Assembly: GCA_021203365.1 (NCBI GenBank)
Contig: JAJQBI010000004.1
Coordinates: 1-32,631 of the forward strand
DNA length: 32,631 nucleotides
Origin: Clostridiales bacterium
Lineage (GTDB): Bacteria; Bacillota; Clostridia; Lachnospirales; Lachnospiraceae
Direction of reading: 5' to 3'
Position numbers and translations under genes: made by a program. Shown piece after piece: positions 7,181 to 14,286 of this stretch (positions within the stretch are counted from its first letter, which is position 1; each line of letters begins with the position of its first letter). The notes beneath the pieces are model-generated. The model made no database searches. It was not told the origin of the DNA and saw only the letters and a program-made list of their open reading frames with translations.

Positions 7181-7534
7181 ATGGAAACAGAAAAAGATAT
7201 TCTTGCAACTCCGGCCGGGGAATTGCCCGCGTGCCCGGTGGAAACAACCCTGACGCTGATCAGTGATAAGTGGAAGGTACTGATCCTTCGGGATCTGATG
7301 CCCGGAACAAAACGATTTGGGGAACTGAAAAAATCCATCGGCCATGTCTCTCAGAAAGTGCTTACCACACAGCTTCGGCAGATGGAGAAAAGCGGTCTTG
7401 TGATTCGAACGGTTTTTCCGGAAGTGCCTCCCCATGTGGAATACACCCTGACGGATCTGGGATATAGCCTGAAACCGATCCTGGACGCCATGTGGAAGTG
7501 GGGAGAAAATTATAAGGCTCTGAACGGACAATGA
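7181..7534 (+). CDS. HxlR family transcriptional regulator
   Basis: The 117-aa winged-helix protein has the family signature: a cysteine in CPVETTLTLISDKWKVLILRD (about 23-43), the GTKRFGELKKSIGHVSQKVLT recognition region (47-67) and the PPHVEYTLTDLG wing (about 86-97). HxlR/DUF24 proteins often sense aldehydes, quinones or oxidants through that conserved cysteine. The start has AGGAGG 8 nt upstream (7168-7173). It is divergent from the flavin-fold gene and the two share a duplicated operator, so local control of that gene plus itself is the likely role. Confidence 0.88.
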   Translation: METEKDILATPAGELPACPVETTLTLISDKWKVLILRDLMPGTKRFGELKKSIGHVSQKVLTTQLRQMEKSGLVIRTVFPEVPPHVEYTLTDLGYSLKPILDAMWKWGENYKALNGQ

Positions 7535-7541
7535 TTGTATA

Positions 7542-7591
7542 ATAAAAAATCCCGGCACGGCAGTCTGATTTATTTCGCGGCTACCGTGCCG
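7542..7591. terminator. Bidirectional terminator between hxlR-type gene and spoIIID
   Basis: CGGCACGG (7553-7560) pairs with CCGTGCCG (7584-7591); two further pairs lie beyond a mismatch. The A run at 7543-7550 makes a T tract on the minus strand, fitting a terminator for the leftward spoIIID gene. It lies 19 nt after the hxlR-type stop and can serve that gene as a 3' hairpin. From 7592 to 7688 nothing is seen. Confidence 0.55.
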
Positions 7592-7688
7592 ACAATAATC
7601 CCTCATTCATTTCGGTTTATCCGGATATCTGCGATAAATCATCCTCAATTAACTTACACAGCATGGCAAAAATTTTTGTATCTCCCTT

Positions 7689-7943
7689 TCACCCCTTCAT
7701 CTGCAGGTATTTCTCCCTTGTGGCCATCCCGCCCCGGATATGCCGCTCCTGCTTGTTCACATCCAGCACCTTGCGGACCTCAGCCGCAAGTCCCGGATTC
7801 ACTGTCCGGATTCGCTCTGTGCAGTCTTTATGTACCGTAGATTTACTGATCCTGAATTTTTTTGCCGCCTGCCGCACCGTTGCATTGTAGTCTATGATAT
7901 ATTGAGCGATCTCGATCGCCCTCTCCTCAATATAACTTTTCAA
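7689..7943 (-). CDS. spoIIID: Sporulation transcriptional regulator SpoIIID
   Basis: The protein is 84 aa and carries the highly conserved SpoIIID helix-turn-helix: YIEERAIEIA, TVRQAAKKFRISKSTVHKD and the C-terminal RHIRGGMATREKY. SpoIIID acts in the mother cell, switching genes of the sigma-E regulon during spore formation. Start choice: an ATG at 7961 would add six residues (MSVGIF), but it has no ribosome site and lies about 7 nt after the predicted transcription start. The TTG at 7943 has GGGGA 5 nt before it and gives the normal N-terminus (M)KSYIEERA, so it is preferred. The gene stands alone, as is usual. It is strong evidence for a spore-forming host. Confidence 0.92.
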   Translation of the reverse strand: MKSYIEERAIEIAQYIIDYNATVRQAAKKFRISKSTVHKDCTERIRTVNPGLAAEVRKVLDVNKQERHIRGGMATREKYLQMKG

Positions 7944-7974
7944 AAAAATCCCCACAGACATTCTCTTTTACAAC

Positions 7975-8003
7975 AATGTATGTGGCGTATTTTTATTTTA
8001 TAC
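7975..8003 (-). promoter_or_regulatory. Sigma-E-like promoter of spoIIID
   Basis: On the minus strand CATACATT (7982-7975) fits the sigma-E -10 consensus, and 14 nt upstream GTATAAA (8003-7997) is a partial -35 match. spoIIID is a sigma-E target in Bacillus, which supports the reading. Transcription would begin near 7968. Confidence 0.45.
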
Positions 8004-8123
8004 ACAGACCGCTTTCACGAAAAAGCTTCTCTGAAAGCCAGCAGCAACCACCCGCTTTTTAAATTCTGTCGGATGATCGAATGCCGGACAGGCTTCGCAA
8101 GGCGGATGAACCGTCATTGTCTC

Positions 8124-8681
8124 TCAGCAGATCTTTCTCGCCAGATTCAGTATAAGGGCCGCCTCCTGCCCGGGGCTGATGCGGTCCGGATCTTTCAGCC
8201 ATTCCAGGAGAAGCTGATAGGAGCCGTGTGTCACAAAGGATATGCAGGCCTTTCTCTCGATTTCATCCTGCATATCAGAAAATTTTTCATTCAGAAGATT
8301 TTCTATTTTGGGCATGGAAAAAAGCCGGGTGGCAAAATCCGTTCCGGCGCTGTTCTGCATCAGCAGCAGGGCCGTCTCCCTGTGCTGTACGGCATATTCA
8401 AAACACAGCTCCACCCGGCGCTGCACGCCCTCCTGATCATCGGGAGATACATTCTGAAGTGTTTCCTCCATGCCCTCCAGAAAATCCCCGGTCATCGCCG
8501 TCAGCACATCATACGGACTGCCAAAGTGATTGTAAAATGTGCTGCGGTTAATACCCGCCAGATGACAGAGCTCAGATATGGATATCTGGTGGATCGGCAT
8601 CCTTTGCATCATCTGTACAAAGGCGCTGAAAATCTTTTTCTTCGTCTCAAGCACGCGCTGTTCATATTGTGTCTTCATCAT
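8124..8681 (-). CDS. TetR/AcrR family transcriptional regulator
   Basis: The 185-aa protein has a TetR N-terminal helix-turn-helix (about 10-55, with ISISELCHLAGINRSTFYNHF) and a helical ligand-binding C-terminal half. Ribosome site GGAGG precedes the double ATG at 8681/8678. It is divergent from the TSUP-kinase fusion, and the intergenic region has a palindrome overlapping that gene's promoter, so it is the likely local repressor. The ligand is unknown. A 34-codon upstream frame overlaps its start. Confidence 0.88.
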   Translation of the reverse strand: MMKTQYEQRVLETKKKIFSAFVQMMQRMPIHQISISELCHLAGINRSTFYNHFGSPYDVLTAMTGDFLEGMEETLQNVSPDDQEGVQRRVELCFEYAVQHRETALLLMQNSAGTDFATRLFSMPKIENLLNEKFSDMQDEIERKACISFVTHGSYQLLLEWLKDPDRISPGQEAALILNLARKIC

Positions 8682-8782
8682 GGGTCCTCCATAAACGCCG
8701 CTTTCATAATCACTGTCTTTAGAATCATTTCCTTCATAATCTCTTCGCTCACAACCTCTGTCCGCACAATTCTCACTTTCAT
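8678..8782 (-). CDS. Possible 34-aa leader peptide overlapping the tetR start
   Basis: A short frame runs from ATG at 8782 to a TGA that overlaps the ATGATG start of the TetR gene. It contains three copies of the 9-mer GATTATGAA (complement at 8703-8711, 8733-8741 and 8778-8786), all in one frame and encoding repeated IMK-type tripeptides. No ribosome site is evident before its ATG. It could be a translated leader coupled to the regulator, or chance. Confidence 0.22.
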   Translation of the reverse strand: MKVRIVRTEVVSEEIMKEMILKTVIMKAAFMEDP

Positions 8783-8802
8783 AATCAACAATTTAAAAGT
8801 TT

Positions 8803-8838
8803 TTGTCGGTTGCATGCTCGACAAATGTCGATTATAAT
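8803..8838 (+). promoter_or_regulatory. Promoter with TetR-type operator for the TSUP-kinase fusion
   Basis: TTGCAT (8810-8815), a 17-nt spacer and TATAAT (8833-8838) form a promoter. The spacer contains the palindrome TCGACAAATGTCGA (8818-8831). A further half-site TTGTCG at 8803-8808 pairs with CGACAA at 8819-8824, so three half-sites overlap the promoter. The adjacent divergent TetR gene is the obvious candidate to bind here. Confidence 0.65.
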
Positions 8839-8878
8839 AATGCTACTCTATTTTTATTGTAAAGGCAAGGTGATTTTC

Positions 8879-10387
8879 ATGGAGTATTTCTGGTACATAG
8901 TGGCCGCTTTGGGGGCTGGAATCGGTACCGGGCTGGCCGGACTGTCGGCGGCTACGGTTATGGTTCCCATTCTCATTGTTCTCTGCCCCTCCTTTGGCGG
9001 GGAATATGGCGCCTATCAGGCCACAGCCATCGCGCTGGCCTCGGACATTCTCGGCTCCGCCGTAACGTCGTCCGTCTACGCGAAAAACAAAAAGATTGAT
9101 TTAAAGCACGGCTGGGTCATGATGGCCTGCATCGTGGCGCTCAGCACGGTGGGAAGCTATGCGGCCTATGTGGCGGGAAACGTTGTGCTGGGAGGCTTCA
9201 CCCTGATTCTGACCTTTTGTATCGGCATACGGTTTCTGGTAAAGCCGGACACCTCAAAATCAGGCGCGGACAGCTCGAATGTGCATCTGGGATGGAGGGA
9301 AATTCTGATCTCTCTTTTCTTCGGCCTTACCATCGGCTTCGGCACCGGATTCGTGGGAACCGGAGGAGGAATGATGATGCTTGTGGTCTTTACCGCCTTT
9401 CTGGGGTATGACCTGAAAACCGCTGTGGGCACCAGCACTTTTATTATGACCTTCACGGCTCTCATCGGATTTATCAGCCACTCTCTGATTCATCCGGCGA
9501 TTGTGCTGGAGCGCTGGAATGTACTGCTTGTGTGCATCATCACCGCCACGGCAGCCTCCCTGATTTCCGCCCAGTTTGCCAACCGGGTGAACAGCAAAAC
9601 CGTAGGCCGGGTTACGGGAGTGATTCTGACGGTTTTAGGCGCTGCCATGATTTATCTCAATTATTTTCGTGACATGCAGCTTCCGCCGGTGGCACAGGAG
9701 ATTCTGCACACAACAGGCGTACTCGTTCTGTTTCTGCTGGCCGCAGTGTGTATCGCCCTGTTTTGCTTCCGTTTTCTTCATATCGGCGGAGAAGTTCGCC
9801 GCAAAATGCTGCACACCATCGCTTTTCTCCTGATTCTGGTTCTCCTGGCTGCTTCTGAGCACTGGTATGTGCCGGCCTTTTTGTCCATCGTATTTGCGGT
9901 CATCGTCTATCCCATTCTGCGCGTTCTGGAAAAGCATCCCTTCTATACCCGCCTGTTTCAGGAGCGGGCTTCCGGGGAGGTTCGGAAAAGTCTGCTGCTG
10001 CTTTTCGGGACGGCTGCCTTTCTCATTACTCTGTTCTGGGGACTGGCGGGTTCCAGGCTTACGGTGATTTCAGCGGTGCTGGCCTGGGGTCTGGGAGATG
10101 AAACGGCCGCGTTGATCGGCCGGCGGTTTGGCCGTCACAAAATCGGTCTTCGCTTCGCGGATCCCGGAAAAACCTGGGAGGGCAGCACAGCCATGCTCTG
10201 TGTTTCCTTTCTCGCGATCCTTCTCTCTGTGACTGCCGGAGGCGCGGGACTGTCCCGGGCCCTGCTGGCGGCTGTTCCCGGAGGGATTGTGGCCGCCTTT
10301 ACAGAAGCAGTCACGAAAAAAGGCTATGACACGGTATCCGTTCCCACCGCGGCATCCGTAATTATATGGATGGCCTTAACACTGTAA
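8879..10387 (+). CDS. Fusion of a TSUP (TauE/SafE) transporter and a polyprenol/phytol-kinase-like domain
   Basis: The 502-aa membrane protein has two parts. Residues 1-265 are a TSUP-family permease with the two duplicated halves (LGAGIGTGLAGLSAA near 11-25 and IGFGTGFVGTGGGMM near 152-166); such proteins move sulfite, sulfonates or other organic anions. Residues 275-502 look like the SEC59/VTE5 family of CTP-dependent dolichol, phytol or polyprenol kinases: RRKMLH at 307-312, WGLGDETAALIGRRFGRHKI at 403-422, KTWEGS at 431-436, then E476 and YDTVSVP. All those motifs appear intact. The open frame begins at 8810, but AAGGTGA 5 nt before the ATG at 8879 marks the real start. The link between transport and lipid-alcohol phosphorylation is unknown. 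Confidence 0.82.
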   Translation: MEYFWYIVAALGAGIGTGLAGLSAATVMVPILIVLCPSFGGEYGAYQATAIALASDILGSAVTSSVYAKNKKIDLKHGWVMMACIVALSTVGSYAAYVAGNVVLGGFTLILTFCIGIRFLVKPDTSKSGADSSNVHLGWREILISLFFGLTIGFGTGFVGTGGGMMMLVVFTAFLGYDLKTAVGTSTFIMTFTALIGFISHSLIHPAIVLERWNVLLVCIITATAASLISAQFANRVNSKTVGRVTGVILTVLGAAMIYLNYFRDMQLPPVAQEILHTTGVLVLFLLAAVCIALFCFRFLHIGGEVRRKMLHTIAFLLILVLLAASEHWYVPAFLSIVFAVIVYPILRVLEKHPFYTRLFQERASGEVRKSLLLLFGTAAFLITLFWGLAGSRLTVISAVLAWGLGDETAALIGRRFGRHKIGLRFADPGKTWEGSTAMLCVSFLAILLSVTAGGAGLSRALLAAVPGGIVAAFTEAVTKKGYDTVSVPTAASVIIWMALTL

Positions 10388-10446
10388 GAGCCTTTCCGAA
10401 TCAATCACCTGCGTGTTCAGAAAAACAGGCCGACATTTCCCCAAAA

Positions 10447-10484
10447 GGGCGGCGCCGCGAAAAATCCGCGGCGCCGCCCTCTTT
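10447..10484. terminator. Strong bidirectional terminator
   Basis: A perfect 13-bp GC-only stem (10447-10459 with 10467-10479) has a 7-nt A-rich loop. TCTTTATAACTTTT follows on the + strand and, reading leftward, CCCTTTTGGGG follows on the minus strand. It separates the convergent TSUP-kinase and lipoprotein genes. Confidence 0.8.
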
Positions 10485-10491
10485 ATAACTT

Positions 10492-11520
10492 TTATTCCAC
10501 CGGCATGTAATAAACATCCGCTGCCTCACCATGCCAGTAATAATCCACATCATTCTGATCATAGACATCACTGTCATTGGCAAACCGATAGGTATTTCCA
10601 TCAAAGTCCACCCAGTTTCCGCTGGCATCCGGGAAGATCACCAGAGGATGTCCGTCGGAATTGCGGTAGATGGTTCTGGTCTGACTTGTATCGGTCAGCT
10701 GCTCCTCCGTGAAGTAATCCTTCGTGCTTCCTGTACTTGTGGTGGTATCTGTAGTGGTGTCCGTTGTGGTATCCGTAGTCGTACCGTCCGTTGTGGTCGT
10801 ATCGGTGGTATCCACCGCCGGATCTGTAGTGGTTGTATCATCCGCGGACACCGGCGCCGCGGCCGCCAGGGTGGAATCTCCCACAATGGCGAAGCTGTTT
10901 ACCGCAGCCTTCATATTTGCCAGGATCGCCTCATCCTCTGTGCTCAGAGATCCTACAATACTGTAATACTCACTGGAGTTAATAAGGAAACGGTGTACAG
11001 AATAATAATATCCGTCGCTCAGCTCTGTATTCAGATATTTCACCGTGTAGGAATAGATATAGGCATCCCCCACCTGGGAGATATTGTATTCCGACACCTC
11101 AAAATCCGTCACATTGGTCATTCCGCTGACCTCTTCCAGCGTGGCGGCCATGTCCTCCGTATTGGGAATCACCACAGAGTTCAGAGCGTCGCCCTCCCCG
11201 TGGGTAATGACAATCTCGCCCTGCTCCGGAGACTCAAAGCTCAGCGTCCCGCTCTCATCCGTCCGGACAGACCAGGTGGAATCCATGATTTTAATGGAAA
11301 CCATCCCATCTGCAGAGGTATATGTGCTGGCCTCCGCGTTCTGTGCGGGCTCCGGCGTAGGTGTGGGCGTAGCCTCCTGCGTGGGCTCCGGCGTAGGTGT
11401 CTCCTCTATAATAATCGTATCGTCGTCCTCCTCTGAGCCAAAAAAGCTGCAGGCCGTCATGCTGCCGGACAACGCAACTGTCATTGCAAGCAGAATCAAA
11501 AACCTCTTATTTTTTCTCAT
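10492..11520 (-). CDS. Putative lipoprotein with Pro/Thr/Glu linker and Thr-Asp repeats
   Basis: The 342-aa protein begins with a lipoprotein signal: basic MRKNKR, a hydrophobic stretch, and MTAC with the lipid-attachment cysteine at C24. A Pro-Thr-Glu-rich linker follows (about 41-60), then a compact region (about 65-215) of mixed strands. A Thr/Asp low-complexity tract of about 45 residues (about 226-272) comes next, and an acidic, Tyr-rich C-terminal domain ends it. No known family was recognised. It should be anchored on the outer face of the cell membrane, with the linkers acting as wall-spanning spacers. Ribosome site AAGGAGGG is 5 nt before the ATG. A consensus promoter lies about 100 nt upstream. 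It appears monocistronic. Confidence 0.8.
   Translation of the reverse strand: MRKNKRFLILLAMTVALSGSMTACSFFGSEEDDDTIIIEETPTPEPTQEATPTPTPEPAQNAEASTYTSADGMVSIKIMDSTWSVRTDESGTLSFESPEQGEIVITHGEGDALNSVVIPNTEDMAATLEEVSGMTNVTDFEVSEYNISQVGDAYIYSYTVKYLNTELSDGYYYSVHRFLINSSEYYSIVGSLSTEDEAILANMKAAVNSFAIVGDSTLAAAAPVSADDTTTTDPAVDTTDTTTTDGTTTDTTTDTTTDTTTSTGSTKDYFTEEQLTDTSQTRTIYRNSDGHPLVIFPDASGNWVDFDGNTYRFANDSDVYDQNDVDYYWHGEAADVYYMPVE
10733..10850 (-). repeat. Thr/Asp-coding short tandem repeats inside the lipoprotein gene
   Basis: Degenerate 12-mers of the type GTGGTATCTGTA, as read on the + strand, recur and encode DTTT units. The tract is in frame and should be prone to length change by slippage or recombination. 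Confidence 0.6.
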
Positions 11521-11613
11521 AGTACCCTCCTTAATAAATCCGCGATCCCTCCCCGGACAGGAATGCCGGAGGGGACAAAAGGTATATTACTGCACGGAAA
11601 CTCCGTTTTGAAT

Positions 11614-11642
11614 ATTTTACAATTTTATTACAAATTTGTCAA
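11614..11642 (-). promoter_or_regulatory. Sigma-A promoter of the lipoprotein gene
   Basis: On the minus strand TTGACA (11642-11637), a 17-nt spacer and TAAAAT (11619-11614) form a near-consensus promoter. The surrounding 11600-11700 is very AT-rich, resembling an UP element upstream. The predicted leader is about 85 nt. Confidence 0.75.
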
Positions 11643-11728
11643 TTAATTTTAAATTACAGTTTGTAAACATAGTGTGAAACATTTATAAATTTTCTTTTAT
11701 GGACTTCTGTAATCCAGATTCTTTCCCG

Positions 11729-13804
11729 TCACCTCACCTCATAGGCATACAGCTCATGCAGCGCGCGGGTCGCGGCGATATACCGGGCGCGCACGGCCAG
11801 CGGATCCTGTCTCTCCCGGGGGAACAGGGAAAATACCTGATCAAATTCCAGTCCCTTGGCCAGATAAAAGGTGGTCACAGTCAGACCTCTGGAAAAACGG
11901 GTGCTGTCTCTGTGAAGAAGCGCCAGACGATTTTCTGTGTCAAAGCCGGCCCTTCCCAGCTTCTCCTCAAGAATCCGACAGGCCTGGCGGGCCTGTTCCG
12001 CGGTGGGCAGAATCACGGCCGCTGTCTCATAACCGGCCGTCTCCACTTCTTCCCCGGCTTTTTCCAGCCGAAGATTGCAAACCACCGCCTCCAAAGCCTC
12101 CTCCAGCTCTGCGAAGCATCTCTCCTCCACCGGTTTTCCATGGCGCTCAAACAGCTTCACATCCTCAATCCCGGCAAGCTTCGCGGCGTAGTCCCCGATC
12201 TCCACCGTGTTCCGGTAGCTTTTATCCATCACAATCTTCCGGACATCCTTTCCGAACACGGAGGGAAGAAATTCCAGCACATCCTGCCTTTTCGCCTCCA
12301 TAACCTGCTCCCGGTCTCCCAGAATAGTCATTTTACAGGGAAAAAGCATCTGGATGATCCGATACTGCAGATAGGAATAATCCTGCATCTCATCCACCAC
12401 CAGATGCCGGATCTGCCGGGTCTGTCCCGCTCCTTCCAGACGCAGCTTCAGATACAGAACCGGACTGACGTCCTCATAGCGAAGGCGGCGTTTTTCCCTG
12501 GAGACCTCGGGAAGAGGGGGAAATCCCTCCCTGCGAAGGAACCGGTTGTAGAGCACATAGATGTCCCGGGTCTCATACATGGCCAGAAATTTCCCCTGAA
12601 GCTTCTCCTTTTCCTCATCAGACAGGTCCCGGTCCCGGACGGTCTCCACCTGGTCGATATAATAATCCGCCACCGCGTTCATACGGGCCAGGAGAGGTAT
12701 GTCCATAAAGTGAAAATAGAACAACCGGATAATCTCCTGCTCCTTCCAGAGAAATCCGCCGTATTCCACATCGCGAAAGTTCATCAGAAGGTCCTCCAGC
12801 TCCGCCAGATACCCTTCCATCATCCCCACGAAGGCTTCCGACTGCTTCTGTGCGGCCTCCGACTCTCTCTTTGGATCCGCGAAGGCTCTCTCCACCTGGT
12901 CATACCGGTCCTCACAGTCCGCAGCCACACTCTGCAGGCTCCGATAGGCATAAAGGTCAAAACTCATCTCCTGGATATTTTCTTCTCCCAGCTCCGGCAG
13001 GATGTGGGAAATATAGTCCGAAAACACCCCGTTGGGAGAAAGAATAAGGATCGACGAGGACTTCAGATTTTCCCGGTCATGGTAGAGGAGATAGGCAATC
13101 CGGTGGAGAGCCACGGAAGTTTTCCCGCTGCCCGCCGCTCCCTGGATGACCAGGATCCGGTCCCGGGTATTGCGGATAATGGCATTCTGCTCCTTCTGAA
13201 TGGTCCGGATAATATTCTTCAGCTGCACCGTCCCATTGCTGCCCAGCTCCGCCTTCAGAATCTCGTCGTCGATCTTCACATCGCTCTCAAAGGCATAGAC
13301 CATTTTCCCATGGCGGATCTTATACTGCCACTTGGCGTCGATTTCCCCGCGCATTTCCCCCATGGGAGCCTGATAGGCCGCCGGTCCCCGGTCATAGTCG
13401 TAAAAAAGCCCGGATACCGGTGCCCGCCAGTCATACACCAACGGCATCCCTCCGGCCTCCTGAGACAGATTCCCGATGCCGATATAAAATATCTCGGCGT
13501 CCGGATCCCCTTCATAGCGAAAGTCCACCCGGCCAAAAAAGGGAGAATCCTGCATCCGGCGAAAGCGGCTTCGAAGGCTGCGGCGCTCCTGATCCGCGTT
13601 CACTTCGTGGAGCAGCGCCTGCTGATTGTCATAATTCTCATAGCCGTACTGATCCATCTCTGTGTAGTTTTCCCAATAATAGTCGTGCATCCCCTGAATT
13701 TCTTTCCGGCCCTCCTCAATGGAGGCGTCCAGCTTCGCGATCCTGGCGTTCAGTTTTTCCAGTACCAGCCTGAGGTATGCCTTTCCGTCTTTCCTGCTGT
13801 CCAT
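11729..13804 (-). CDS. helD: HelD-like superfamily 1 helicase (RNA polymerase recycling factor)
   Basis: The 691-aa protein has an N-terminal coiled-coil arm (about 8-90), a Walker A motif GAAGSGKT at 222-229, the Walker B-like VVDEMQDYSYLQY, and the late motif YLAKGLEFDQV near the C-terminus. The order, with a long helical insertion between helicase motifs, is that of HelD. HelD binds RNA polymerase, pulls it off DNA and uses ATP to recycle it. It is a little shorter than the Bacillus protein (774 aa). A longer frame starts with GTG at 13837, but only the ATG at 13804 has a ribosome site (AGGAG, 8 nt). The gene stands alone, leftward, with no clear terminator before the AT-rich region downstream. 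Confidence 0.86.
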   Translation of the reverse strand: MDSRKDGKAYLRLVLEKLNARIAKLDASIEEGRKEIQGMHDYYWENYTEMDQYGYENYDNQQALLHEVNADQERRSLRSRFRRMQDSPFFGRVDFRYEGDPDAEIFYIGIGNLSQEAGGMPLVYDWRAPVSGLFYDYDRGPAAYQAPMGEMRGEIDAKWQYKIRHGKMVYAFESDVKIDDEILKAELGSNGTVQLKNIIRTIQKEQNAIIRNTRDRILVIQGAAGSGKTSVALHRIAYLLYHDRENLKSSSILILSPNGVFSDYISHILPELGEENIQEMSFDLYAYRSLQSVAADCEDRYDQVERAFADPKRESEAAQKQSEAFVGMMEGYLAELEDLLMNFRDVEYGGFLWKEQEIIRLFYFHFMDIPLLARMNAVADYYIDQVETVRDRDLSDEEKEKLQGKFLAMYETRDIYVLYNRFLRREGFPPLPEVSREKRRLRYEDVSPVLYLKLRLEGAGQTRQIRHLVVDEMQDYSYLQYRIIQMLFPCKMTILGDREQVMEAKRQDVLEFLPSVFGKDVRKIVMDKSYRNTVEIGDYAAKLAGIEDVKLFERHGKPVEERCFAELEEALEAVVCNLRLEKAGEEVETAGYETAAVILPTAEQARQACRILEEKLGRAGFDTENRLALLHRDSTRFSRGLTVTTFYLAKGLEFDQVFSLFPRERQDPLAVRARYIAATRALHELYAYEVR

Positions 13805-13965
13805 CGTCCACACTCCTGCTTCGGATACACTTTCCACTGCCGCGGCAGGCCGCGTATCCGGATTCCTTTTTTAAAAGCGCTGTCTTAACAGTATACCTCA
13901 AAAGGCAGGAAAAGTATAGATGAAAATACGGCTGCCCGGCCGGAATGGAATTTTTTCACAGACGC

Positions 13966-13996
13966 AGAAAAATCCCGGAACAGAGTCCCGGGATTT
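13966..13996 (-). terminator. Terminator of the clpB-DUF4250 unit
   Basis: AAATCCCGG (13970-13978) pairs with CCGGGATTT (13988-13996). Reading leftward the stem is followed by more T (TTCTG), placing it 27 nt after the DUF4250 stop. The stretch 13838-13965, upstream of helD, holds only a possible leftward TATACT -10 box and no coding frame. Confidence 0.6.
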
Positions 13997-14022
13997 CCCA
14001 TGTTTCACATCTGAAGAAGCCG

Positions 14023-14196
14023 TCAGATAAACTGATTCGTCTTCGCGTCGTAGTAATAATCAATGGATGCCAGCTTCGTCAGCAGCTCATCCTTTCGCAT
14101 TCCCCGGCATGTGCAGAGGGCCTCCAGAGATTCATAATAATCCCGGAGCTGTGTATTCACATAGCTTAAAAGAATCACCGGATCCTTGGGTATCAT
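14023..14196 (-). CDS. DUF4250 family small protein
   Basis: A 57-aa frame starts MIPKDPVILLSYVNTQLRDY and ends SIDYYYDAKTNQFI. It matches the DUF4250 family, short proteins of unknown role found in Clostridia, in length and in its conserved ends (MIPKDP..LLSYVNT and the closing YxYD..xNQF). Spacing from the likely ribosome site (GAGGAAGGA) is long, about 10 nt. It lies 90 nt downstream of clpB in the same direction and is probably read with it. In this copy the middle holds two cysteines (C29, C31), which are not known to be typical. Confidence 0.82.
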   Translation of the reverse strand: MIPKDPVILLSYVNTQLRDYYESLEALCTCRGMRKDELLTKLASIDYYYDAKTNQFI

Positions 14197-14236
14197 TGGC
14201 TGTCCGTCCTTCCTCCGGCTTTCGCACCGGCCGCCT

Positions 14237-14270
14237 GGAAATCCTTCCCATATCCGCAGGGAGGATTTCC
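14237..14270. other. Hairpin between clpB and the DUF4250 gene
   Basis: GGAAATCCT (14237-14245) pairs with AGGATTTCC (14262-14270), and further pairs inside give about 12 bp with one bulge. No T tract follows on either strand, so it is more likely an RNA-processing or stability element than a terminator. Confidence 0.35.
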
Positions 14271-14286
14271 GGCTGCCCAGATTTTA

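Noticed and set aside
7740..8837. 365-codon + strand frame across spoIIID and the TetR gene
   Set aside because: It covers two real leftward genes and their control region and has no ribosome site or domain.
8810..8878. Upstream start for the TSUP-kinase fusion
   Set aside because: The first 23 codons cover the -35/-10 boxes and operator, and no ribosome site precedes 8810.
10733..10850. Possible CRISPR or minisatellite array
   Set aside because: The repeats are short, degenerate, in frame and encode a Thr/Asp linker; there are no spacers or cas genes.
11699..13888. Long + strand open frame (729 codons) opposite helD
   Set aside because: It is antisense to a protein with clear helicase motifs; its own product is rich in His, Leu and Pro with no domain pattern, as expected from a GC-rich complement.
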